64,000 bases of DNA from Solicola gregarius (GCF_025790165.1 NZ_CP094970.1:2542001-2606000); one strand, 5' to 3'; counted from the stretch's first letter, positions 41,950-50,546 are shown. Notes: generated from the letters alone by a model not told the origin. Translations and numbers: made by a program.

Positions 41950-42885
41950 TCATGCATCCAGAGCATCGTCCATGACGTTCGCGGCGCGCTGGACCAGGTG
42001 CAGGACCAGGCGGACCATCGGCGTCAGGCCGCCGCGGGCCCAGATCGCGTGCAGTTCCACCGGGCGCGCGGGGTCACTGTCGGGGTGCCCACCCCCGAAG
42101 TCCATCAGGGTCTTGTAGACGACACCGGGTACGCCGAGCGCCGCCGTGCTCGCGGGCACGAACGCGACCCCCTCGCCGGCGGCGACCAGGAGCACCGCGG
42201 TGAGGATCTGTTGTACGTGCTGCTCGATCCGGGAATGGCCGTTGACCAGGAAGCGCACCGTCATCTCGTGGAAGTACCGCGCCTGGACCGGGTGGTAGCT
42301 GACGACCGGGAGTCCGTCGAAGTCCTCAGGCCCGAGCGGTCCCTGTGCCGCGGCGATCGGGTGCCCTTCCGGTACTACCGCGCGCAACGGCTCGCGCGCG
42401 ACGACCCGCGATGACAAGACGTTGGTGTCGAACGGGGGGCGGGCGAGTCCGAGGTCGATCTCGCCCCGGCGGATGCCGTCGACCTGCGTACCGGTCACCC
42501 GCTCGTGCAGGATCACCTCGATGTCGGGCTGCTCCTCGCCGAGCATGCCGAGGAGCGGGCCGAGGATGCCGATCGCCGAGCCCGCGGTGAAACCCAGGTG
42601 CAGCGTGCCGGCGGAGCCTCCCTCGACGCGCCGCGCGTGTGCGACCGACTGGTCGACGGTGTTGACCAGCCGATAGCAGTCCTCGAGGAACGAGGCGCCG
42701 GCCGGCGTGAGCTCGACGCGCCGATTGTCACGCGCGAGCAGCTGCGCGCCGACGACGCGCTCCAGCTTCTGGATCTGGCGCGACAGCGGTGGCTGGGTCA
42801 TCGCCAGCCGCTCGGCCGCTCGGCCGAAGTGCAGCTCCTCCGCAACGGCTATGAAGCTGCGTACCTGGTCGAAGGTGACGTCCAT
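41950..42885 (-). CDS. LysR-family regulator of the sugar-acid cluster
   Basis: The 311-residue regulator starts with the LysR helix-turn-helix: FDQVRSFIAVAEELHFGRAA, AMTQPPLSRQIQKLERVVGA. The C-terminal two thirds form the periplasmic-binding-like effector domain (LHLGFTAGSAIGILGPLLGM, VVLSSRVVAREPL-type strands). It lies 99 bases upstream of kdgD on the same strand, so it may control kdgD-aldH-gudD in response to a sugar acid. LysR genes usually diverge from their targets; here the same-strand order is less typical. Confidence 0.88.
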   Translation of the reverse strand: MDVTFDQVRSFIAVAEELHFGRAAERLAMTQPPLSRQIQKLERVVGAQLLARDNRRVELTPAGASFLEDCYRLVNTVDQSVAHARRVEGGSAGTLHLGFTAGSAIGILGPLLGMLGEEQPDIEVILHERVTGTQVDGIRRGEIDLGLARPPFDTNVLSSRVVAREPLRAVVPEGHPIAAAQGPLGPEDFDGLPVVSYHPVQARYFHEMTVRFLVNGHSRIEQHVQQILTAVLLVAAGEGVAFVPASTAALGVPGVVYKTLMDFGGGHPDSDPARPVELHAIWARGGLTPMVRLVLHLVQRAANVMDDALDA

Positions 42886-42961
42886 GCCCGGACGGTATCA
42901 AGTTGTGCCGGATTCCTCCTGGGCAAGCATCAATGAGCGCTCGTACGCCGGACGGCCGCGT

Positions 42962-43648
42962 TCACGGGTGTGGGGCGGCCAGGCGGCGGCGGGTGTTTCC
43001 GAGGTGGACGCGCATCGCAGCGCGAGCGGTCTCGGCGTCCCCGGCGGCAACGGCCGTCGCCACCTGCTCGTGCTCGCGTCGTACGCGCTCCACGTGTGCC
43101 GCGTCGGTCATCGAGTACTGCGTGTCGAGCCTCGTACGCGGCAGCATGATCATCATCGGCCCGAGGGCGTCGAGCAGGTCGACGTAGAACCTGTTGTCGG
43201 TCGCCACGGCAACGGCACGGTGGAATGCGAAGTCGGCCTCGACGGCGCCCTCGTCACCGCCAGCGCCCAGCTGCTCGAGCGCCTCGTCGATCGCTCGGGT
43301 GTTCTGGGGCGTGCTGTTGGCCGCGGCGAGCGCCGCGGCCTCGCTCTCGAACCCGAGTCGGAAGTCGACCATCGCGAGCACGTCACGGTGGGTGCGGATG
43401 GCCGACGACTCCAACGAGAACGTCGACGGCTCGGGCACCGCGAGCACGAACGACCCTCGGCCCTGGAACGTCTCGACCAGCCCCTCCGCCTGCAGCCGCG
43501 ACACTGCCTCGCGTACGACGGTGCGCGAGACGCCGTACGCGCCGATCAGCTCGGTCTCGGACGGGAGCTTGGCGCCCGGTACCAGGTCACCGGCCAGGAT
43601 CTGGTCCTTCAGTCCGTCGACAACCCGCTGGGCGAGTGAGGCGCTCAT
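42962..43648 (-). CDS. FadR-type GntR transcriptional regulator
   Basis: The 228-residue protein has the winged GntR motif (LAQRVVDGLKDQILAGDLVP, PSETELIGAYGVSRTVVREA) and the all-helical FCD ligand domain with metal ligands suggested by DFAFHRAVAVATDN and REHEQVATAVAAGD. FCD regulators commonly sense hexuronates, glucarate or related acids. It lies 12 bases after the dehydratase gene and 76 bases upstream of the LysR gene, all on one strand. The twin direct repeats at 44800-44834 are its best operator candidate. Confidence 0.88.
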   Translation of the reverse strand: MSASLAQRVVDGLKDQILAGDLVPGAKLPSETELIGAYGVSRTVVREAVSRLQAEGLVETFQGRGSFVLAVPEPSTFSLESSAIRTHRDVLAMVDFRLGFESEAAALAAANSTPQNTRAIDEALEQLGAGGDEGAVEADFAFHRAVAVATDNRFYVDLLDALGPMMIMLPRTRLDTQYSMTDAAHVERVRREHEQVATAVAAGDAETARAAMRVHLGNTRRRLAAPHP

Positions 43649-43660
43649 CCGTTCACCCCG

Positions 43661-44779
43661 TCACGGCCCGACCGTCGCGGTCTCGAGGGTCAGCGCGCGC
43701 ATCCGGTCGCTGAGCGTGAACCCGAGACCGGATCGCTCCGGCACCCACATCCGTCCCTCGCGGATGTCGACCCGCTCGTTGAACAAGGGGCTCAGCCACT
43801 CGAAGTGCTCGACCCACGGCTCGGTCGGGTACGTGGCGGCGAGATGGAGATGAATCTCCATCGCGTAGTGCGGTGCCAAGGCGAGGCCGGCATGTGATGC
43901 GAGGGTGGCGAAGCGCAGGAACGGGGTGATGCCACCGATCCGCGGAGCGTCGGGCTGCACGATGCCGCGGTAGCCGGCGTCGATGAGCGCCAGGTGCTCG
44001 GGCACCGAGGTCAGCATCTCCCCCGTGGCGATCGGGGTGTCGAAGGTTTGGCTCAGGTCGCTGTGCCCGACCGCGTCCCACGCGTCGAGCGGCTCTTCGA
44101 TCCAGCTCAGGTCGTACGCCTCGAGCTCGCGACACATCCGGCGCGCCCGGGCGCGGTCCCACTGCTGGTTGGCGTCGACCATCAGGGGTGTCGCGGCCAG
44201 GTGGTCGCGAACGGCTGACACGCGATCGAGATCGGTACGCCAGTCGGGCTGGCCGACCTTCATCTTGATGCCGCCGATGCCGGCCTCCAGCGATGCGCTC
44301 GCCCTCTCCTTGACCTCCTCGACCGACGCCTGGAGGAAGCCGCCCGAGGTGTTGTAGACCCGGCACGAGTCGCGGTGGGCGCCGATCAGCTTGGCCAGCG
44401 GCAGGTCCGCGCGCCGCGCCTTGAGATCCCACATTGCGACGTCGAGCGCGGCGATGGCCTGCGTTGCGACGCCGGAGCGTCCGACGGACGCGCCCGCCCA
44501 CAGCAGCGACTGGTAGATGCGGTCGATGTCGGAGGGGTCCCGCCCGATCGCGACGTCGGCGACCTCGCGAAGGTGGGCGAACTGCGCGGGGCCGCCGGCC
44601 CGCTTGGAGTAGCTGAATCCCATGCCCTGGTGGCCACCCGCCGTCGTCACCTCGACGAACAGCAGGACGATCTCGGTGAGCGGTCGTTGTCGTCCGGTGA
44701 GCACCTTCGCGTCGCTGACCGGGTTGGCCAGTGGGAGTACGACGTGGGAGAGCGTCAGCTGGCGGATCGAGTCTGACAT
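43661..44779 (-). CDS. Mandelate-racemase-type L-talarate/galactarate dehydratase
   Basis: The 372-residue enolase-superfamily protein has the KxK pair (K172, K174) in GIKMKVG, metal ligands D202, E228 and E254, and H304 in APHYAME as the His base. Motif spacing and GGFLQASVEEVKERA match L-talarate/galactarate dehydratases. It would convert galactarate or talarate to 5-keto-4-deoxy sugar acid, feeding the same kdgD step as gudD. It is the first gene of the six-gene strand; direct-repeat operators precede it. Fuconate or other sugar-acid activity cannot be excluded from the sequence. Confidence 0.85.
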   Translation of the reverse strand: MSDSIRQLTLSHVVLPLANPVSDAKVLTGRQRPLTEIVLLFVEVTTAGGHQGMGFSYSKRAGGPAQFAHLREVADVAIGRDPSDIDRIYQSLLWAGASVGRSGVATQAIAALDVAMWDLKARRADLPLAKLIGAHRDSCRVYNTSGGFLQASVEEVKERASASLEAGIGGIKMKVGQPDWRTDLDRVSAVRDHLAATPLMVDANQQWDRARARRMCRELEAYDLSWIEEPLDAWDAVGHSDLSQTFDTPIATGEMLTSVPEHLALIDAGYRGIVQPDAPRIGGITPFLRFATLASHAGLALAPHYAMEIHLHLAATYPTEPWVEHFEWLSPLFNERVDIREGRMWVPERSGLGFTLSDRMRALTLETATVGP

Positions 44780-44799
44780 GCGGGTCCTCGCGGCCGGGC

Positions 44800-44834
44800 C
44801 AACTTATGTGATGGGTGTGCAACTTATCGGATGG
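44800..44834. promoter_or_regulatory. Direct-repeat operator candidate upstream of the sugar-acid cluster
   Basis: CAACTTATGTGATGG (44800-44814) and CAACTTATCGGATGG (44820-44834) are two 15-base copies with two mismatches and a 20-base period. They lie 21-55 bases before the dehydratase start at 44779. The spacing of two helical turns suits a dimeric regulator such as the GntR or LysR product nearby. Confidence 0.62.
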
Positions 44835-44983
44835 CTACGGCGGAGGGACAACCGGCCCGACCCGGCAGGCCGGGTCGGACCGACGAATCCGGGAAATGCC
44901 GTGCGAGGCAACGTCGCGGTGCCTCTCGACGTCCTATCTAGTAGTGGATCACCGGGTAGGACGAGTCAGGGTGAGGAGTGGCC

Positions 44984-45109
44984 ATGAGTATCGAACCCCA
45001 GGGGCGCGCCGGTCGTCGGCGTGCCGATACCCCGGACGAGATGTCGGGGATCGTGATGATGCTCGGCCTGATGGCGATTCTGTGCATCCTCGCCGTGCTG
45101 TTCGTCTGA
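44984..45109 (+). CDS. 41-residue single-TM membrane peptide
   Basis: ATG 44984 has AGGAG six bases upstream and reads 41 codons: a polar start MSIEPQGRAGRRRADTPDEM followed by about 20 hydrophobic residues (GIVMMLGLMAILCILAVLFV). No family is recognised. It would sit in the membrane with the basic segment in the cytoplasm. It lies alone between the dehydratase and the ClC gene, convergent with the latter. Confidence 0.6.
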   Translation: MSIEPQGRAGRRRADTPDEMSGIVMMLGLMAILCILAVLFV

Positions 45110-45138
45110 CTCGAAACGTACCGACAGGCGCCGGGCGG

Positions 45139-46473
45139 TCAGGTCGTGGCGGGCGAGTCCGGATCCGACGCCGTCAGGCTGTTCAGCAGTTCGTCGACGA
45201 CGAGCGCGGTCACCGCCGACAGAATGATCACCGGCATCTGGCTCGCCGCGGCGTCGCCCATGAGCAGGACGACCAGCAGGATGCCGGTCACCGGGAGCTG
45301 GGTGGCGGCGGTTGCGGCGGCGGTTCCGATGGCGACGCCGGCAACCGGGTCGATGCCGGGTAGCGCGGTGCTGGCGAGGACTCCGGCGGCGGCGCCGAGG
45401 AAGACGGCCGGAAAGATCAGCCCACCTCGGAACGCGCCGAGGCAGACTCCGTAGCCGATGCCCTTGCACACGAGCAGCAGCACGAGCGCGCCAGCCGACC
45501 ACTGCTCGGGATGCAACGCCAGGTCCCCGAGCGTGGCCTGGCCCGACAGCACCACCTCCTCGGGGCCGTGGTCGGTCACCAGCGCGTAGATCGTCGCGCC
45601 GAGCCCGGTCACCAGGCCGGCAGCGACGGTGATCCGCATCCGGTACGCGGTGGCCAGCGAAGCGACCCGGCGCCCGCAGACGAGGGCCGCCCAGATGCCG
45701 GCCGCGATCGCGGCCGCGACCGGGAGCGTCCAGGCGACGGTTGCCGCATTCAGGGTCGACGACTCGAGATCCGGAATGGTGAGGGCGCCGATCTCCAGGC
45801 CGGTCCAGCTTCCGAGGCCGGTGAACACCACCGCGCCGACACCGCTCGCGACGAGGGCCGGCAGCACCAGCATCGTGGTCCGCCGCCGACCCATGTCGGC
45901 GACCTCGAGGAAGATGATGGCCGCGACCAGCGGGTTGCCGAAGACCGCGGAGATCGCGGCGGCCGATCCGGCTGCCCCGATCACGGCGGACACCTGCGGG
46001 CGATCGGCGGCGCGCGTACGACTCACCGCCAGCAGCGCCAGCCCGCTGCCCAGGGCCATCAGCGGAGCCTCGGGACCGAGTACCGCTCCGAGCGAGAGCC
46101 CGACCGCGGCGGCGATGATCGTTCCTGGCAGCTCGCGTGGGGGAGTGCCTCCCGCGCCCATCCCGTCGGCGGGCACGTGGCCGCCGTGTCCCGGGAGCCG
46201 CGAGATGGTGAGCCCGACGACTACGGCGGCCAGCCCCATCGTCACGATCGGCCACCACGCAGGAACCCCATCGAAGCCGAGCTGGTCGGGCAGCGTGTCC
46301 CATACCAGGTGCTCGAGCTCGTGGACGACGACGAGGAAGAAGAATGCGACGAACGAGAGCGGGATGCCGATGAGCGCGGCGACGAGCAGGATCGCAACGT
46401 AGCCGCGGCTGTGCAGGGCGATCACCAGCTCGGACTCCGATTGGGTCTGGCCTTGGTGAGCGTCCTGCTCCAT
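45139..46473 (-). CDS. ClC-type chloride channel/antiporter
   Basis: The 444-residue membrane protein has about ten to twelve helices. Selectivity motifs are partly changed: GSGxP appears as GMGAGGTPPREL, the usual GREGP as GPEAPLMALG, and GGLIFPAVFLG stands for GxFxP. ClC proteins move Cl- or F-, as channels or H+-coupled antiporters. The gating Glu position in GPEAP is one residue shifted from the classical E148, so the transport mode is unclear. No regulatory domain follows. The start at 46473 is the first in frame. Confidence 0.88.
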   Translation of the reverse strand: MEQDAHQGQTQSESELVIALHSRGYVAILLVAALIGIPLSFVAFFFLVVVHELEHLVWDTLPDQLGFDGVPAWWPIVTMGLAAVVVGLTISRLPGHGGHVPADGMGAGGTPPRELPGTIIAAAVGLSLGAVLGPEAPLMALGSGLALLAVSRTRAADRPQVSAVIGAAGSAAAISAVFGNPLVAAIIFLEVADMGRRRTTMLVLPALVASGVGAVVFTGLGSWTGLEIGALTIPDLESSTLNAATVAWTLPVAAAIAAGIWAALVCGRRVASLATAYRMRITVAAGLVTGLGATIYALVTDHGPEEVVLSGQATLGDLALHPEQWSAGALVLLLVCKGIGYGVCLGAFRGGLIFPAVFLGAAAGVLASTALPGIDPVAGVAIGTAAATAATQLPVTGILLVVLLMGDAAASQMPVIILSAVTALVVDELLNSLTASDPDSPATT

Positions 46474-46560
46474 GACCGAAGGCTAGCCAAGGCCGGGCAA
46501 GCGCGCGGCGACTTGCGCCGATCCGACCTTGCCACGGCCGTATAGTGAGGTCGCCCGCGA

Positions 46561-46604
46561 CAAATAGACATTTGTTGCGCCAGGGCATGACAAATGTCTA
46601 TTTG
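46561..46604. promoter_or_regulatory. Highly symmetric operator upstream of the dehydrogenase
   Basis: CAAATAGACATTTGT (46561-46575) is followed after 14 bases by its exact reverse complement (46590-46604). Each arm is itself CAAAT-N4-ATTTG. The structure sits 36-79 bases before the dehydrogenase start at 46640. It is A+T-rich against its surroundings and lacks a T-run, so an operator pair is favoured over a terminator. No regulator gene adjoins. Confidence 0.7.
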
Positions 46605-46639
46605 GTTCCGGCGCGACGTGCCCAGGAGAGGACACCGAT

Positions 46640-47605
46640 ATGCCCGACCGCGCGCGGCTGCTCGTGCTCGACGACGTCGAAGGTCTGATCGAAGCGTCGG
46701 CGTCGACGCGTCGGATGCGCGAGCTCGCGGACGTACGGTTCCTGCGCGGACGGCTGGCCGACGTCTCGGACGACGAGTTGGCCGACGTACGTGTCGTGCT
46801 GGCGATCCGGGAACGCACGGCCTTCGATTCGGCGACGCTCGACCGGCTACCGGCCCTCGAGCTGATCCTGCAGACCGGCGGTCATGCGTACCACGTCGAT
46901 GCGGACGCAGCGCGTGGTCGCGGCGTCCGGGTCGCGCTCGGTCGCGGAGGCACCGCCGCGAGTGCAGCGGTGCCCGAACTGACCTTCGGGTTGATCATCG
47001 GCTGCATGCGGCACCTGCCGGCGGCGCAACGCGCCATGGCCGGCGGCGAATGGCCGGGGCTGGTCGGGCGGACCCTGCGCGGCCGGCGACTCGGACTCCT
47101 CGGCGTCGGAAGGCACGGAAAGCAGGTCGCACGGGTCGCCGAGGCGTTCGGCATGGAGGTCGTCGCATGGCGACGACCGGGTTCGGCAGCGTCCGACGAC
47201 GGCGTTTCCCGCGTCGACCTCGACACGCTGCTGCGTACGTGCGATGTCGTGTCGGTCCATCTGCGGCTCTCGGACGAGTCGCGTGGTCTCCTGGGTGCAC
47301 GCGAGCTCGCACTTCTCAAGCCTGGCTCGATCCTCGTCAACACCGCCAGGGGAGCGATCGTCGACGAGGTGGCGTTGGTCGACGCGCTGCGCAACGGTCC
47401 GCTGGCCGGTGCCGGGCTCGATGTCTTCACGGCCGAGCCGCTGCCCGTCGACTCGCCCCTGCGGTCAATGCCGAACGTGGTCCTCACACCGCATGTCGGC
47501 TGGACCGTCGAGGAGGTCTTCGAGGAGTTCGCGGCGATCGCCACCCGGCAGCTCGAGGCGTACGTGAGCGGCACGCTCGATCCGACGGAGCTGCTCCATC
47601 CCTGA
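46640..47605 (+). CDS. D-2-hydroxyacid dehydrogenase
   Basis: The 321-residue enzyme has the substrate domain (VRVVLAIRERTAFDSATLDR), the NAD-binding loop RLGLLGVGRHGKQVARVAEA, catalytic Arg in LVNTARGAIVDE, Glu in DVFTAEPLP and His in LTPHVGW. It reduces 2-keto acids or oxidises D-2-hydroxyacids. The close relatives include glyoxylate/hydroxypyruvate and phosphoglycerate dehydrogenases, but no ACT domain is present. ATG 46640 lies 36 bases after the symmetric operator. It ends convergent with the second DHFR-like gene. Confidence 0.9.
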   Translation: MPDRARLLVLDDVEGLIEASASTRRMRELADVRFLRGRLADVSDDELADVRVVLAIRERTAFDSATLDRLPALELILQTGGHAYHVDADAARGRGVRVALGRGGTAASAAVPELTFGLIIGCMRHLPAAQRAMAGGEWPGLVGRTLRGRRLGLLGVGRHGKQVARVAEAFGMEVVAWRRPGSAASDDGVSRVDLDTLLRTCDVVSVHLRLSDESRGLLGARELALLKPGSILVNTARGAIVDEVALVDALRNGPLAGAGLDVFTAEPLPVDSPLRSMPNVVLTPHVGWTVEEVFEEFAAIATRQLEAYVSGTLDPTELLHP

Positions 47606-47638
47606 CGGCGTCGACCTGCAGTTCGGAGGTCAGCGCCG
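47606..47638. terminator. Hairpin overlapping the end of two convergent genes
   Basis: CGGCG (47606-47610) and GACCT (47613-47617) pair with AGGTC and CGCCG at 47627-47638, with a two-base mismatch. The minus-strand gene's stop at 47630 lies in the right arm. Plausible as a bidirectional terminator. Confidence 0.45.
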
Positions 47639-48235
47639 TACGCGGTAGCGCAGATGCGTGGCATCGCGGCCCTGCGCGACGCGGAGCGTCTCCAATTCGC
47701 GCTGCTCGACCCCGAGGTGCTCGAAGAGCCTGCGGCCCTCGCCGAGCAGCACCGGAACGAGATGGATCTGCAGTTCGTCCAGGAGCCCGGCGGTCAGCGC
47801 CCATTGCGGGATGGCCGATCCGTGGACGAGCACGTTCCGGTCGCCGGCAGCGCGTTTCGCTTGGTCAACGGCAGACTCCAGACTGCTCACGTACGTGACG
47901 TTGGGCCACCGGGCGAACTCGGGGGCGGGCTCGTTGCGGCTGAGAATGAAGATCGGCACGCCGTCGTGGTGATCGCCGTCCCAGCCGCCCGCGCCTTCGA
48001 ACGTGCCCCGGCCGGCGAGAACGGCGCCGGTGGACATGACCTCGTCCCAGATCTCGCGATCGGCGCCGGTCAGGCCGGGCGCCTCCCCGTGGTGGCCGGT
48101 CTCTCCGGACTCGCCGGTCTGAAACCACTCGTGGAGCCGAAGACCGCCATCGCCCATGGCGTTGTCGGGGCCCTCGTTCGGCCCGGTGACGAAGCCGTCG
48201 AGAGACATCGACATGTAGAGAACGGTTGACGACAT
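47630..48235 (-). CDS. DHFR-fold oxidoreductase, second copy
   Basis: The 201-residue protein begins VLYMSMSLDGFVTGPNEGPD, shares GAVLAGRGTFEGAGGWDGD and ends LDELQIHLVPVLLGEGRRLF, all hallmarks of the RibD-C reductase group. It is similar in plan to the copy at 31322-31906, but the sequences differ widely. Promoter elements (TTGACA, 17 bases, TATCGT) precede it inside an inverted repeat, so regulation is likely by a repressor encoded elsewhere. Function unknown; NADPH-dependent reduction is inferred from the family. Confidence 0.85.
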   Translation of the reverse strand: MSSTVLYMSMSLDGFVTGPNEGPDNAMGDGGLRLHEWFQTGESGETGHHGEAPGLTGADREIWDEVMSTGAVLAGRGTFEGAGGWDGDHHDGVPIFILSRNEPAPEFARWPNVTYVSSLESAVDQAKRAAGDRNVLVHGSAIPQWALTAGLLDELQIHLVPVLLGEGRRLFEHLGVEQRELETLRVAQGRDATHLRYRVRR

Positions 48236-48283
48236 GGCGGGCTCCGCTTCGCTCGATGTCAGTACGAGTCGGTTCGGCCAATG

Positions 48284-48324
48284 ACGATAGTTCGCATCAA
48301 TATTAGTGTCAAGATTGAACTATC
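48284..48324 (-). promoter_or_regulatory. Promoter enclosed by an inverted repeat
   Basis: On the minus strand TTGACA (48307-48312) and TATCGT (48284-48289) are 17 bases apart. GATAGTTC (48286-48293) and GAACTATC (48317-48324) form a perfect inverted repeat around the promoter. It lies 49-89 bases upstream of the DHFR-like gene start at 48235. Confidence 0.65.
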
Positions 48325-48483
48325 TGCAGTGGCCGTGGCCCCGCCCCGATCTCCGACGCCGGACGCGGCCGTCTCAAAAAGTAGGTCAAATGTCCCGGAC
48401 TATTGACTCAGACCGGTGTAAACGCCATTCTCACTCTGCAAGAGCCTCGCCGGAGGCGTCCCGAGGCGCAGGAGGATGCATCG

Positions 48484-50529
48484 ATGCGCAGTAGACGTAC
48501 CTTCGCCGCGCTCGCGGTCGTCGTGACGCTGGCCGTGATGGCGGCGCTGACGGGCGGCACTGCTTCGGCCGGGGCAAAGGACAAGTGGTGGGTGCCCGAT
48601 GACCGTCCGACACCCGATTCGCGGATCAACGTCAGCGGCGAGCCGTTCCGCGGCACGGACAAGAACGGTGACGTACGCGGGTTCATCGACGCGCATAACC
48701 ACGTGATGTCGAACGAAGGCTTCGGCGGGCGTCTCGTCTGCGGAAAGCCGTTCGACGAGGGTGGTGTCGAGGAGGCGCTGAAGGACTGTCCGGAGCACTA
48801 TCCCAACGGCATCGGCGCCTGGTTCGAGAACATCACCGGCGGGAGCAACGGTACGCACGACCCCGTCGGCTGGCCGACGTTCGAGGACTGGCCGTCGTAC
48901 AAGTCGCTCACCCATCAGCAGAACTACTACGCCTGGATCGAGCGAGCCTGGCGTTCGGGCCAGCGGGTGATGGTGAACAACCTGGTCAGCAACGGGGTCA
49001 TCTGCTCGCTGCTGCCGCGCGACCGCGGGTGCAACGAGATGGACGCGATCCGCCTCGAAGCCCGCAAGTCCTGGGAGATGCAGGCGTACATCGACGACAT
49101 GTACGGCGGGCCGGGCAAGGGCTGGTTCCGGATCGTCACGAACCCGGCGCAGGCGCGCAAGGTGATCGAGGACGGCAAGCTCGCCGTCGTGCTCGGCGTC
49201 GAGACGTCGGAGCCGTTCGGTTGCAAGCAGATCCTCGGTGTCGCCCAGTGCAGCAAGGACGACATCGACAAGGGCCTCGACGAGGTGCACGACCTCGGCG
49301 TACGCAGCATGTTCCTGTGCCACAAGTTCGACAACGCCCTCTGCGGTGTGCGGTTCGACCAAGGTGTCATCGGCACCGTGATCGACATCGGTCAGTTCCT
49401 GTCGACCGGTACGTTCTGGCAGACGGAGCAGTGCACCGGTCCTCAACACGACAACCCGATCGGCTTGGTGAGCCTCCCCAAGCTCGAGGCGAAGCTCCCG
49501 ATCGGCGTCAAGCTGCCGACGTACGATCCGGACGCTCGCTGCAACACCCGCGGACTCACCCGCCTGGGCGAGTACGCCCTGCACGAGATGATGAAACGCA
49601 ACATGATGGTCGAGATCGACCACATGGGCGTGACGGCGGCCGACCGCACGTTCGACGTGCTGGAGGCCGAGGACTATCCCGGCGTGATCTCGAGCCACAG
49701 CTGGATGGACGCCAACTGGACGAAGCGGCTGTACCGGCTCGGCGGGTTCAAGGCAGAGTACCCGGGGCAGCCGGAGAACTTCGCGAAGCAGGCCGCGAAC
49801 GGCCGGCACATCCGCGAGAAGTTCCATGTCGGCTTGGGCCTCGGGCTCGACATGAACGGGCTCGGCGGCTGGCCGGCGCCCGAGGGCAAGGACGGGAAGT
49901 ATGCGGTGCACTATCCGTACCGGAGCCTCGACGGTACGGACCGGATCAACCGCCAGGTGACCGGAGAACGCACCTGGGACGTGAACCTCGACGGCATGGC
50001 CCACTACGGTCTGTTGCCCGACTGGCTGGAGCAGGTACGCAAGGCGAGCGGTGGAAAGGCGACCGACGACCTCATGCACGGTGCCGAGTCGTACCTCGAG
50101 ACCTGGGGGGCGACAGTCTCGCACCGGCTCGCTCGCAACCTGGCCGTCGACAAGGCCGCAACGGCGAGCTCGTCGGAGTGGAACCCGATCACGAACTACG
50201 GTCCGGCGCAAGCGTTCGACGGCGACGCACACACGCGGTGGGCAAGCGACTGGAACGATGACCAGTGGCTGCAGACCGACCTCGGTAACACCCGCCGCAT
50301 CGGCAGGGTCACCCTCGACTGGCAGCGCGCGTACGGCCTCTCGTACCGCATCCAGGTCTCGACCGACGGTACGAAGTGGCGGACGGTGCGCACGACGTAC
50401 AACGCTGACGGCGGCATCGACACGGCTCGGTTCGCGAGCACGAAGGCACGGTACGTGCGCATCCGCGGCATCGATCGCGCCACGAAGTGGGGCTACTCGC
50501 TATACGAGGTGGGCGTCTACCGCCGGTGA
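48484..50529 (+). CDS. Secreted metal-dependent hydrolase with C-terminal F5/8 (discoidin) domain
   Basis: The 681-residue protein has a Sec signal peptide (VVTLAVMAALTGGTASAGA, residues 11-30). The N-terminal two thirds form a metal-hydrolase TIM barrel with the DAHNHVM motif (residue about 69) and EIDHMGVTAADRTFDVLE, in the style of amidohydrolases or membrane dipeptidases (M19). From about residue 560 a discoidin domain follows (SSSEWNPITNYGPAQAFDGD, WLQTDLGNTRRIGRVTLDWQ), a carbohydrate- or surface-binding fold. GGAGGA precedes ATG 48484. Substrate and cofactor are unknown. Confidence 0.8.
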   Translation: MRSRRTFAALAVVVTLAVMAALTGGTASAGAKDKWWVPDDRPTPDSRINVSGEPFRGTDKNGDVRGFIDAHNHVMSNEGFGGRLVCGKPFDEGGVEEALKDCPEHYPNGIGAWFENITGGSNGTHDPVGWPTFEDWPSYKSLTHQQNYYAWIERAWRSGQRVMVNNLVSNGVICSLLPRDRGCNEMDAIRLEARKSWEMQAYIDDMYGGPGKGWFRIVTNPAQARKVIEDGKLAVVLGVETSEPFGCKQILGVAQCSKDDIDKGLDEVHDLGVRSMFLCHKFDNALCGVRFDQGVIGTVIDIGQFLSTGTFWQTEQCTGPQHDNPIGLVSLPKLEAKLPIGVKLPTYDPDARCNTRGLTRLGEYALHEMMKRNMMVEIDHMGVTAADRTFDVLEAEDYPGVISSHSWMDANWTKRLYRLGGFKAEYPGQPENFAKQAANGRHIREKFHVGLGLGLDMNGLGGWPAPEGKDGKYAVHYPYRSLDGTDRINRQVTGERTWDVNLDGMAHYGLLPDWLEQVRKASGGKATDDLMHGAESYLETWGATVSHRLARNLAVDKAATASSSEWNPITNYGPAQAFDGDAHTRWASDWNDDQWLQTDLGNTRRIGRVTLDWQRAYGLSYRIQVSTDGTKWRTVRTTYNADGGIDTARFASTKARYVRIRGIDRATKWGYSLYEVGVYRR

Positions 50530-50546
50530 GCGGAACCCGCGTCCGC

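Noticed and set aside
40928-41953. Extension of the aldehyde dehydrogenase to 874 residues
   Set aside because: The extra part is a shadow of kdgD in another frame; the family start is at 40927.
46561-46604. Intrinsic terminator
   Set aside because: It lies upstream of divergent starts, lacks a T-run and shows the internal symmetry of paired operator boxes.
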